DNA of 64,000 nt, taken from assembly GCF_004015185.1 (NCBI RefSeq), contig NZ_CP025746.1, positions 3,055,776 to 3,119,775 on the forward strand. The letters run 5' to 3'. This DNA comes from Clostridium manihotivorum (GTDB lineage: Bacteria > Bacillota > Clostridia > Clostridiales > Clostridiaceae). The first letter of the stretch is position 1, and each line of letters opens with the position of its first letter. Below are positions 1 to 10,800 of this stretch, one piece after another. Under the pieces are notes generated by a model. The model saw nothing but the letters and a program-made list of their open reading frames with translations. It searched no databases and was not told the origin of the DNA. A program made the translations under genes and the position numbers.

Positions 1-1
1 T

Positions 2-100
2 GAAATGATTCAAAACCCTCAAGTCATATTAAGTGATAAAACGTATAAGATTTATTGTGATTTAAAAGAAAGATATTCTATAAATACCATAGAAGTATAG
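2..100 (+). CDS. 3' end of an unidentified gene (partial)
   Basis: An open frame runs in from the left edge for 32 codons and stops with TAG at 98-100. It ends in ...SINTIEV. A strong hairpin terminator follows at 166-214, which supports a real gene end. The fragment is too short to assign to a family. Confidence 0.45.
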   Translation, partial: EMIQNPQVILSDKTYKIYCDLKERYSINTIEV

Positions 101-165
101 AAGCTATTTTAATTACCAGTGTCATTGTAGCTATTTACCAATATAATCACTTCTACCGTGAATGA

Positions 166-214
166 ATATAAAGGCAATAACATAAACTCACGTTATATGT
201 TATTGCCTTTATAT
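166..214 (+). terminator. strong hairpin, probable bidirectional terminator
   Basis: A perfect 19-bp inverted repeat (166-184 with 196-214, 11-nt loop) has the core AAAGGCAATAACATA and a T-rich right arm. It lies about 65 nt past the partial gene at the left edge. Confidence 0.7.
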
Positions 215-646
215 TTATGAATCATTTTAAGAAATTATAAATGAAAATATAAAATATCTTATTTTCATAAAACGTTTAATAAATTTTAAATATGAGCAGG
301 GAAAAGATAATAGAAGAAATAATGAAATAGGGTAAACTAATTTATTCAAATGGTAAAATTTGCATATTCGCTTTATTTGGAAAATAATGTATAAATAATA
401 TGTAAGGTATTTAAAGGTTTTCACAATTAAAACAAAGCATTTAGATTAGTATTTAAATATTTCTAACTAAAATCATTGAGGAGAATCAGATTGTTTTTTA
501 ATTCTTTAGGAATTTATATTTTAGATAAAGATGTGGATAAGTATGCTTGCATAACTTAAATTTAAACATATGAGAAAGAATAAAAAAGCAAAATTGTATA
601 AATGATTAAACTTTATGATTTTTGTAGCATTTTTATTGGTTTTTAC
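215..646. other. AT-rich intergenic region with no supported gene
   Basis: No convincing coding frame. An AAACGTTT palindrome lies near 270-277 and resembles the LacI-type operator at 647-658. A 22-codon frame after a GAGGAGA sequence near 479-485 (TTG near 491) is too short to call. Confidence 0.4.
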
Positions 647-658
647 TAAAACGTTTTA
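647..658. promoter_or_regulatory. LacI/CcpA-type operator upstream of the arabinoside operon
   Basis: The 12-bp perfect palindrome TAAAACGTTTTA has the central CG and A/T arms typical of LacI-family operators and cre sites. It lies 31 nt upstream of the GH127 start, between a TTGGTT-like -35 (about 636) and a TACTAT-like -10 (about 656). Bound repressor would therefore block polymerase. Whether CcpA or a local sugar repressor binds cannot be told; no LacI gene is in the window. Confidence 0.55.
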
Positions 659-689
659 CTATTCTTGTTTATAGTTAGGAGGAAGCAGA

Positions 690-2651
690 ATGAAGACGGC
701 AAGATATGAGAAATTAGAGTCAGTACCTCTTCAGAATATAAATATCAATGATACTTTTTGGAATAGTTATACAAGACTCGTTAAGGAAGTAATAATTCCA
801 TATCAGTGGCAGATTCTTAATGATAATGTTGAAGGAGCAGCACCTAGCCATTGTTTAAATAATTTTAGGATTGCAGCAGGAGAAAAGACCGGTGAGTTTG
901 GTGGTGCAGTATTTCAAGATACTGATGTGGCAAAGTGGCTTGAAGCAGTGGCTTATGCCTTATGTGAGGATAGAGATGAAAGCCTAGAGGCTTTAGCTGA
1001 TTATGTTATTGATCTTATAGCAAAAGCTCAATGTGAAGATGGTTATATAAATACTTACTTTACTATTAAGGAACCAGGACTAAGATGGACCAACTTAACA
1101 GAGGGACATGAACTCTATACAGCAGGACATTTGTTAGAAGCTGCTGTGGCATACTATAACGCCACAGGTAAAAGAAAATTCTTAGATAGCATGATAAGAT
1201 TTGCAGATCTAATTTGTGATACTTTTGGCAAGGAACAGGGAAAGAAGCATGGATATCCTGGTCACCAAGAGATTGAACTGGCCTTAGTTAAACTATATGA
1301 GGTAACAAAAGAAAGAAAGTATATAGATACAGCGAAATATTTCTTAGATGAAAGAGGTAACATGCCAAATTACTTCTTAGAAGAAAGAAAAACTAAGCAA
1401 TATAAATTGATTTTTCAAGAATTCTCAAAGTATGAGCCTATATACTCTCAGTCACATATACCAATCAGACAGCAGCTTACTGCTGAAGGACATGCTGTTA
1501 GAGCAACTTATATGTATTGTGCAATGGCTGATATAGCTTATGAATATGAGGATTTAGAACTATTAAAAGTATGTGAAAGCTTATGGAACAATATAGTAGA
1601 TAAAAGAATGTATATAACAGGCAGCATTGGTTCCTCAGGATACTTAGAAAGGTTTACCACTGATTATGATCTGCCTAATGACAGCAATTATTCTGAAACC
1701 TGTGCCTCTATTGGATTAGCTTTATTTGGTTTAAGGATGGCGAAGATTACAAGACAATCAAAGTATATTGATATTGTTGAAAGAGCTTTATACAATACCT
1801 TGCTATCTGGTATAGGTCTGAATGGAAAAGAATTCTTTTATGTAAATCCATTAGAAGTGTGGCCTGACAGCTGTTTGCCAGATACTTCAAAAGCGCATGT
1901 CAAACCAGTAAGACAAAAGTGGTTTGGAGTTGCTTGCTGCCCACCCAATATAGCGAGGACCTTAGCATCTTTAGGGCAGTATATATATTTGGTAGACAAA
2001 GAAACTATTTATGTTAATCTGTTCATTTCAAATAATACAACTTTTAAACTAGAAGACAAATCTGTAAAGCTATCTCTTAAGACAAACTTTCCCAATAATA
2101 ATAACTTTAAGCTTAATATAAATTCAAATAAAGACAACAAGATTACCTTAGCACTTCGCATACCTGACTATGCTGAAAATTATAAAATCTTAATTAATGG
2201 AGAGCCCTTTGCTGCAGGAATAGAAAAAGGATATGCAATGATTGATGGATCTTTTATAGATGACACTTTAGAAGTCAGCTTTGAAGCTCCTGCAAAATTT
2301 ATTTATGCCAATCCAAAGGTAAGAGCAGATGCTGGGAAAGCAGCTATTATGAAAGGCCCTTTAGTATATTGCTTAGAAGAGGTAGACAATGGAGAAAATC
2401 TTTCTGGTATTTTAGTAGACACCTCCATAAAGCCTAAAGAGCATTTTGAGGAAGAATTATTTGGTGGAGTAACTACAGTTATAGCAAAAGGAAAGCGAAT
2501 ATCAGGCAAGAACTGGGATACCCATAGGTTATATTGTGAACATAAACCTAAGTTAGAAGAAATAACTATAAAAGCAATTCCATACTGTTATTGGTGTAAT
2601 CGTAAACAAGGAGAAATGCTTGTGTGGATTAAAGAGTTATTGAAAGATTAG
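690..2651 (+). CDS. GH127 beta-L-arabinofuranosidase
   Basis: Full-length family 127 glycoside hydrolase (653 aa; the characterised Bifidobacterium enzyme HypBA1 is of similar size). It removes terminal beta-L-arabinofuranosyl units from arabinooligosaccharides. In the family a zinc is held by one Glu and three Cys, one Cys being the nucleophile. All are visible: ETC at 336-338 (Glu336, Cys338) and ACCPP with Cys416 and Cys417. The HGYPGHQEIELAL segment is also typical. There is no signal peptide, so it acts in the cytoplasm on imported sugar. A good SD (AGGAGGA) precedes ATG 690. It is first in a run with an ABC importer and GH51, consistent with intracellular arabinoside breakdown. Confidence 0.93.
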   Translation: MKTARYEKLESVPLQNININDTFWNSYTRLVKEVIIPYQWQILNDNVEGAAPSHCLNNFRIAAGEKTGEFGGAVFQDTDVAKWLEAVAYALCEDRDESLEALADYVIDLIAKAQCEDGYINTYFTIKEPGLRWTNLTEGHELYTAGHLLEAAVAYYNATGKRKFLDSMIRFADLICDTFGKEQGKKHGYPGHQEIELALVKLYEVTKERKYIDTAKYFLDERGNMPNYFLEERKTKQYKLIFQEFSKYEPIYSQSHIPIRQQLTAEGHAVRATYMYCAMADIAYEYEDLELLKVCESLWNNIVDKRMYITGSIGSSGYLERFTTDYDLPNDSNYSETCASIGLALFGLRMAKITRQSKYIDIVERALYNTLLSGIGLNGKEFFYVNPLEVWPDSCLPDTSKAHVKPVRQKWFGVACCPPNIARTLASLGQYIYLVDKETIYVNLFISNNTTFKLEDKSVKLSLKTNFPNNNNFKLNINSNKDNKITLALRIPDYAENYKILINGEPFAAGIEKGYAMIDGSFIDDTLEVSFEAPAKFIYANPKVRADAGKAAIMKGPLVYCLEEVDNGENLSGILVDTSIKPKEHFEEELFGGVTTVIAKGKRISGKNWDTHRLYCEHKPKLEEITIKAIPYCYWCNRKQGEMLVWIKELLKD

Positions 2652-2797
2652 ATCTTTTAAAATGCTATTTTAAAGTTACGTGGTCAGGCTTTAGACACTA
2701 AAATCAGCATGAGTTAATATAGTATCTTCTTCATAACCACTTAATTTATAAATTATTTTTAAACATATTTAAAGTTAAAAAATTAATACATGTGCTT

Positions 2798-2815
2798 TGC
2801 TGGAGCTTTCCAGCA
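2798..2815 (+). other. short intergenic hairpin before the binding-protein gene
   Basis: TGCTGGA-GCTT-TCCAGCA forms a 7-bp stem with a 4-nt loop about 45 nt before the lipoprotein gene. No T-run follows, so it is more likely an mRNA processing or stability element, or a weak attenuator, than a full terminator. Confidence 0.4.
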
Positions 2816-2861
2816 CACATTTAAATATTAAGCTATATAAAAAAATGAGGGGGAATAATCA

Positions 2862-4193
2862 ATGAAATTCTTAAAACTATTTGTAAAGCTAGCTTTAACT
2901 ACCACTATTGCTGGTACCATGCTTGTAGGTTGTGGTGGGAGCTCTCAAAAGACAAAGACTGCATCAACTGGTGTAGATGCTTCAGGTACTACTCATATGG
3001 AGATGTGGACCTTTGTAGAATTGCATGCTCAATTCTACAAGGAAATGCAAGAACTGTGGAATAAAGAAAATCCAACTAAAAAGCTAGATATCAAATTTAC
3101 AGTATTGCCTTATGATGATATGCATAATAAGCTGCAAACTTCATTACTTTCTGGAAAAGGTGCACCTGATATGTGTGATGTAGAACTAGGAAAGTTTGCA
3201 AATTTCTTAAAAGGAGACCCTCAGATAGTACCACTTAATGATGCAATAGAGCCATATAAGAGTAAGCTAGTGCAAGCTAGATTAGACATATATACAAAGG
3301 ATGGAAATATTTATGGAGCGCCAACCCACGTTGGAGCTACGGTTGCTTTTTACAATAAAGAACTGCTTGAAAAGGCAGGAATTGATTATACAAAGATTAT
3401 AACTTGGGATGACTTCAAAGCTGCTGGAGAAAAATACTACAAAGCTACAGGAAAATACCTTGGGACTGCAGATACTGCTGACCTTTGGCAGGTAAATGCG
3501 TTACTTGCGCAGCAGGGAAGTGATCTTACTGATGCTAGCGGTAAGCCAAAGGTTAATACTCCAGAAATGGTAAAAGCTTTAACCATGCTAAAGGATCTTC
3601 AAAAGAGCAAGGCTATAGCTACTGTTCCAGGAGGGAACCCAGATTCAGAACAAGCCTATGGCGCCTTTAACAAAGGAGACTATGCTTGTGCAATAATGCC
3701 AATGTGGCAGATGTCCAGATACACTAGCTATATGAAGGATTTATCAGGTAAGATTGGCATTGCTCCAGTTCCAGTTTTCGAAAAAGGAGAGCCACGTTCA
3801 GTTGGTGGTGGCGGAACCGGTACAGTGGTTACAAAGACTGCTAAAAATGTAGATTTGGCTAAAGCTTTTTTAACTTATGCTAAGCTTTCTGATGAAGGAG
3901 CTACAAGGATATGGCAAAAACTAGGCTTTGACCCTGTTAATACTGATATATGGTCAAAAAATGATATTACACACGATCCTAACAATACTTATGTTAAGTA
4001 TTTTGTAAACAATCCTTTTGACGTACTAAATGATATAAAGAATGAAGTTAAGGTTATAAAGGTTAATGCTGCTTATCCTACAATTAATAACACCTTTGCA
4101 ACTGTTACTTTAAATAATATATTTGAAAGCAACAAAGACATTAAGCAAGAGTTAGATGATGCACAAAAGCAAATAGAAAATGAATTAAAATAA
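2862..4193 (+). CDS. ABC transporter sugar-binding lipoprotein
   Basis: 443-residue extracellular solute-binding protein of the oligosaccharide-binding family 1. A short basic N-terminus, a hydrophobic stretch and the lipobox LVGC (Cys24) show lipid anchoring outside the membrane. The mature part has typical family-1 features (the GAPDMCDVELG region, NKELLEKAGID). It should deliver an arabinose-containing oligosaccharide to the two permeases that follow. The ligand is inferred from flanking GH127 and GH51 genes. The SD GAGGGGGA sits just upstream. The hairpin after the stop fits the common pattern in which the binding protein is made in excess over its permeases. Confidence 0.9.
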   Translation: MKFLKLFVKLALTTTIAGTMLVGCGGSSQKTKTASTGVDASGTTHMEMWTFVELHAQFYKEMQELWNKENPTKKLDIKFTVLPYDDMHNKLQTSLLSGKGAPDMCDVELGKFANFLKGDPQIVPLNDAIEPYKSKLVQARLDIYTKDGNIYGAPTHVGATVAFYNKELLEKAGIDYTKIITWDDFKAAGEKYYKATGKYLGTADTADLWQVNALLAQQGSDLTDASGKPKVNTPEMVKALTMLKDLQKSKAIATVPGGNPDSEQAYGAFNKGDYACAIMPMWQMSRYTSYMKDLSGKIGIAPVPVFEKGEPRSVGGGGTGTVVTKTAKNVDLAKAFLTYAKLSDEGATRIWQKLGFDPVNTDIWSKNDITHDPNNTYVKYFVNNPFDVLNDIKNEVKVIKVNAAYPTINNTFATVTLNNIFESNKDIKQELDDAQKQIENELK

Positions 4194-4208
4194 GAAATCC
4201 CTTTTGAT

Positions 4209-4242
4209 CTGCAAAAGCTATATTAGGCCATAGCTTTTGCAG
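4209..4242 (+). terminator. intra-operon hairpin after the binding-protein gene
   Basis: Perfect 13-bp stem CTGCAAAAGCTAT (4209-4221) with 4230-4242 and an 8-nt loop, in the 82-nt gap before the permeases. It has little downstream T-run, so it probably acts as a partial terminator or 3' stabiliser that raises binding-protein mRNA over permease mRNA. Confidence 0.6.
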
Positions 4243-4275
4243 TATCTTTATTTAAGATAAGGAGTGAGTTAATAC

Positions 4276-5175
4276 ATGGTAAAAAAGTTCTTGTTCAATC
4301 AGAAGATTGCACCTTATATATTTGTACTACCTTTTGTATTAGTATTTGTAGTATTTTTCATTTCTCCTATTTTTAATACTGTAGTTATGAGCTTTGAGTC
4401 TATACTTCCAGGACAAAGTAAATTTATTGGGATAGATAACTATAAAAGGCTAATTGGTGATGAAGTATTTACTAAGGCGGTTTTAAATAGTATAAAGTAC
4501 ACAATAGCAACTCTGTTATTGCTTATACCTATTCCAATGGTGCTTGCTTGCATTATAAATAGCAAGATCATGGTGGGTAGAGAGATTTTCAAATCAGTGT
4601 TCTTTTTACCTGCACTTACTTCTGTAGTAGTAGCTGGTACTATTTTTAGATTAGCCTTTGGTGAACAAGCAAGCTCTTTAATGAATTCCTTTATTGGTCT
4701 CTTCGGTTTTGAGCCTATTAAGTGGCTTAAGTCACAAACCTTTGGATTTGTTACCCTGCTTATACTTGCTTGCTGGAGATGGATGGGGGTTAACATACTT
4801 TATTTTCTTGCGGGACTTAAAAGTATCCCAGAAGAATTGTATGAATCCGCTGAAATCGATGGTGCCAATGCATGGCAAAGGTTTAAAGCTATAACCATTC
4901 CTCAATTAAAGCCAACTACAGTATATGTCTTAACAATATCCATATACGGTGGACTTGCAATGTTTACTGAAAGCTATATGTTATGGGCAGGCAATAACTC
5001 ACCTCAAAACATAGGGCTTACAATCATCGGATACTTATATAGACAAGGCATAGAAAAGAATGACATGGGGTATGCCTCTGCAGTCGGAATATTATTAGTA
5101 ACTATAGCAATGGTTATCAACTTAATTCAGTTAAAAATAAATGGAACATTTGCTAGGGAGGATTCACATGAGTAA
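4276..5175 (+). CDS. ABC sugar permease, MalF/UgpA type
   Basis: 299-residue inner-membrane permease with about six hydrophobic helices. The cytoplasmic EAA loop that docks the ATPase is clear near residues 193-225 (EELYESAEIDGANAWQRF, then a proline-containing TIPQLKP). It forms a heterodimer with the next gene, and the two genes overlap by 8 bp (shared ATGAGTAA). SD AAGGAGTGAG lies before ATG 4276. No ATPase gene is in the locus. Sugar importers of this type in Firmicutes commonly use a shared MsmX-type ATPase coded elsewhere; that is inferred here. Confidence 0.93.
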   Translation: MVKKFLFNQKIAPYIFVLPFVLVFVVFFISPIFNTVVMSFESILPGQSKFIGIDNYKRLIGDEVFTKAVLNSIKYTIATLLLLIPIPMVLACIINSKIMVGREIFKSVFFLPALTSVVVAGTIFRLAFGEQASSLMNSFIGLFGFEPIKWLKSQTFGFVTLLILACWRWMGVNILYFLAGLKSIPEELYESAEIDGANAWQRFKAITIPQLKPTTVYVLTISIYGGLAMFTESYMLWAGNNSPQNIGLTIIGYLYRQGIEKNDMGYASAVGILLVTIAMVINLIQLKINGTFAREDSHE

Positions 5176-6010
5176 TAATATGAAAAAGTTATCTCTAAAA
5201 ACTATTACCCTAATATTCTTTACTATAGTAGGACTAATAATATTAATACCCTTTTATGTAATATTCATATCATCCTTCAAGGACGGAGGAGATTTGGTTA
5301 GATACGGTGTAAACTTAGCAATTGATTTTAGTAAGATGTCCCTTAAAAACTTTATTTACCTGTTTACTGGAGATCATGCTTACTTTACTTGGTTTTTTAA
5401 CAGTATGCTGCTTACAATAGTTCAGGTAATTTGTACTTTGTTTGTAAGTGCATTTTGTGCATATGGCTTCGCAGCATATGATTTTAAAGGAAAAAATATT
5501 TTATTTATCTGTGTGCTGCTGGTTATGATGGTTCCTTTTGAAATACTTATGCTGCCTTTATATAACCAGATAAATAATATGAATTTATCTGATTCCTATA
5601 TAGCAATAATCTTTCCAACTGTAGCACATGCCTCTACAATATTTTTCTTTAGACAATATATCTCAGGGATTCCTAAGGCTATTATAAATGCAGGAAGAAT
5701 AGATGGTGCTTCCGAGTATGGTATATTCTTCAAGCTCATACTTCCTATTATGAAACCTGCCTTTGCAGCCATGGCTATACTCAATACCATGAATAGCTGG
5801 AACAATTTCCTATGGCCTTTATTGGTACTGAGAAGCGATACTAAATTCACCTTACCTATGGGGCTAAATACCTTACTAACTCCTTATGGTAATAACTACG
5901 ATTTATTGATAGTTGGTTCCTTCTTCTCCATATTACCTATATTTATATTGTTTATGAGCTGTCAGAAATTCTTTATTGAAGGAATGACTGCTGGAGCAGT
6001 TAAGGGGTAA
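5168..6010 (+). CDS. ABC sugar permease, MalG/UgpE type
   Basis: 280-residue second permease of the importer. It is predicted to have six membrane segments and carries its own EAA loop (PKAIINAGRIDGASEYGIFF, then LPIMKP). I place the start at ATG 5168, after the SD GGGAGG and overlapping the upstream stop; a longer frame from 5141 would include that SD and is unlikely. The C-terminus ends FIEGMTAGAVKG, the usual ending of this family. It pairs with the MalF-type permease to import arabinosides captured by the lipoprotein. Confidence 0.93.
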   Translation: MSNNMKKLSLKTITLIFFTIVGLIILIPFYVIFISSFKDGGDLVRYGVNLAIDFSKMSLKNFIYLFTGDHAYFTWFFNSMLLTIVQVICTLFVSAFCAYGFAAYDFKGKNILFICVLLVMMVPFEILMLPLYNQINNMNLSDSYIAIIFPTVAHASTIFFFRQYISGIPKAIINAGRIDGASEYGIFFKLILPIMKPAFAAMAILNTMNSWNNFLWPLLVLRSDTKFTLPMGLNTLLTPYGNNYDLLIVGSFFSILPIFILFMSCQKFFIEGMTAGAVKG

Positions 6011-6031
6011 GAGATACTGAAGGACATTTAG

Positions 6032-7684
<1,653 letters not shown>

Positions 7685-7737
7685 AATTATCTTTTAGTCT
7701 AGTATGGATTAACTTTTAATACTTAATATTAATTATA

Positions 7738-7843
7738 GAGTTCCTAACTCAAATATTAATTTATAAGTCCTAAAAAGTCCTAAAAAGTCCCAATAGACCA
7801 TGATTTCCTATCAACTGTAAATTAATTTTAGATATAGGAACTC
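7738..7843. repeat. short direct and inverted repeats before the large surface-protein gene
   Basis: Three 10-nt units (TTATAAGTCC, TAAAAAGTCC, TAAAAAGTCC) lie in tandem at 7761-7790. GAGTTCCTA at 7738-7746 is mirrored by TAGGAACTC at 7835-7843. They fill the 178-nt gap after GH51, so the large gene may have its own promoter or leader. Function is unknown. Confidence 0.45.
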
Positions 7844-7862
7844 TTTAGAAAAGGAGAGAGTT

Positions 7863-10800
7863 ATGAGAAAAGCTATAAGGATTAAAAAAAATAGGAACTC
7901 AAACCTATTGTCTAAATTCTTTGCTGTGTTTATGTCCCTAATCTTTATTATTGGTATTTTCCCTATACAAGCTATCAGGGTATTAGCAGCTACAATGGAT
8001 AAGGAAGGAACGTCGGAAACTAAAGCAGTGCAAAGCGGTGATACTATAAGTCTAAAGAATAATTATTTTGATGTGCAGGTAGGAAAGTACGGACAGATAA
8101 AGTCCTTAAAAATAGTTGGAGATAAATTTCCCACAAACTACGTCATGAATGAAGAAAATAGTCCAGAACAAGTAACCTCAGGCCATGAATGGATGGGAGA
8201 GTTGATGTTTCAGACAAAGGTAGGAGATGGTGCTTCCTGGGTAGTGGCTAAAACCAATTCCTCCGACTCCGCTAGAAAAGTCACCTTAGATGGTAACAAA
8301 GTAGTGGTAACCTATGAAAATGCTAAAGAGGCAAACGGCATTAAGAACTTTAAGCTTGTTGAAACCTATTCACTGGTGAATGATAAGTTACGTTGGGAGA
8401 TTAAGCTGGTAAATACCAATGATAAAAAGCTTACCATAGGAGATTTAGGTGTACCTTTAGCCTTTAATGAAAAATGGCCAGGAGGAGAAGAAATCTATGA
8501 AACTCGAACTGTATACCATAGCTTTGTAGGTAAAGACTCTTCTTATGTATATGCTACAAGACCTAGCGGCATCGGTCAGTTTCTATTATTAACGCCTGAT
8601 ACCTCCACCGGTGCTGGTTTCGAGTATCAGGATCACTGGAGGACTGATGAACGAAGTAAAGATGAAGCTGCTTGGTGTCAAGATCAAGCTGGCTGGGCCA
8701 ATGGACTTAATGTATTTTATATTCACTCCGCTGTAATAAAAGCTACTAATAGAGGATATTTGGACAATACTTCCTTAGTTTTGGCTCCCGGTGAAGAAAA
8801 GACCTATGCTTTTAATTTTTCAGCACCTCAAAATGAAGATAATATGAAAAAAATCCTTTATGATGAAGGGCTTATTGATGCAGTTTCAGTGCCAGGCATG
8901 ACTTTTTCAGTAAATATGCCAGGAAAATTGTATCTTCATACAAAAGTTCCAAAGGAAAATATAAGCTTCGATATAAAAGGGCCAAATGAATTAAATCTTT
9001 TCAAAGACAAACCTAAAACCATATCTAACAATCTACCAAGCAAAAAAACTCCGGAAAACACTTATGTAAAATACAATAGTACAAAAGTTATAAATGATGA
9101 AAGCTATCTGATTTATGATATTGCTTTTGCAGACCTAGGACAAAACAATGTAACCATAAAGTATTATGATAAAGCTGATACTAACAAGGAAAAGCAAAAA
9201 CAAACTGTATTGCAGTTTTATATGATGGACTCTGTCACTGATGCTTTAGGGCTGCATTCAAACTTTATGGTGGATAAAACTCAATACAATTCACCTGGGC
9301 AGGTCTATGATAAGGTTTTCGATGATTGGATGATGGATACAAAGTCAAAGAGAAACAAGTTCGATGGCTATTGGGGCTGGGGAGATGACTGGGGACTTAC
9401 TCACGGAGAGTTCCTTGCAGAGAAAAATGTGTATCAGCCAGTGGTTAAAGAAATAAAAGCTTTGGATGAATATCTGAATACAGCTATTTGGAATGGACTT
9501 ATGAGAGAGCATCACGAGGACTACAAAGTCCATGATTTTCTAATGGCTGAGCCAAATACTACACCAACTTATAGAGGTTATGCTTATCCTCATATCTATA
9601 ACACCTATTTTTCAATGTATAAAATAGCAGATAAATATCCTGAACTTATACCATATAAAGAGAAGGCTTCAACTTATCTTTTGAGAGCTTACAATATAAT
9701 AAAGGCACTTTATGGAGACGGAGTTTCTTACAACTGGGAGACAGGACTTATGGGAGAGCTTACGACTCCAGCTATTATTGAGGCTCTAGAAAAAGAAGGA
9801 TATTATAATGAAGCAAAAAACCTTAAGGATATTATGGCAAAAAAGTATGCAAACTTTAAAAATACAAAATATCCATATGGTTCAGAATATTCTTATGACA
9901 ATACAGGTGAAGAGGCAGTTTACACCCTTGCAAAATTAAATAATGCTGTTGATACTGCTAATTCAAACTCAATAATGGAGAAGATAGACGAAAAAACAAG
10001 AGCTTGTCGTGGTCTTCAGCCTGTTTGGTATCACTATGCTAATCCAACAACCATATGCGGAGAAAACTGGTGGAACTTTCAGTACTCAGCTTCCTTAGCA
10101 GGCTACACTATGGATGATTGGTTAAGACTTCAAAACAATGGCAAGAGCAGTGAGGAAAGTGCTGCAGCAGAAAGAGTAAACTACGCTGCAAAGCTTGCAA
10201 ATCTTACCGCTATTAACTCAGGACAGATTGATGCGGATCCACAAAACATAGGTACAGTAGCATGGACTTATCAATCAGAAAAAGGCAACTTAGGAGGGCA
10301 AGGAGTAGGAGATGGCAATCTTCATAATGGCTGGAGGCAGATGTCAGGAGAGGCTGACTTAGGACTGTTTGGAGCACTGCAAATTCTTTCATCAGATGTA
10401 GCTACAGACCCTGTTTTTGGGCTTTTCGGCTATGGCTGTAATGTAAAAGATAACGGCAATGCTTATGAAGTAACACCTTTAGATGGATTGTATACAAAAT
10501 TAAACTTTATAAACCAGAAGTTATATATAGAGCTTGATAGAGATCAGTACACAAAGGCAGTAGTAAATAAAGACAGCTCAAACATTATTTTAAATATGAA
10601 AAATCTTACTAAAACCTCTCATCAATCGGAATTAGAACTTACAGGTCTAAAAAAAGGTTCTTATGAAGTATCGGTGGATGGAAAGACACAAGGAAGCTTC
10701 CAAGCACTTGATAATAAAAAGATTAATGTTCCTGTGCAGTTAGCAGCTACCGACAGTGCTGTTATAACTATAAAAGCAGGCTCAGCTTTAAAAAATACAG

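Noticed and set aside
227..424. 65-aa minus-strand frame near the left edge
   Set aside because: AT-rich with Ile/Phe/Tyr bias, no SD, no family.
8500..10500. Direct assignment of the large protein to GH121
   Set aside because: Context fits, but I cannot confirm the catalytic residues by eye, so only a DUF5695-like call is given.
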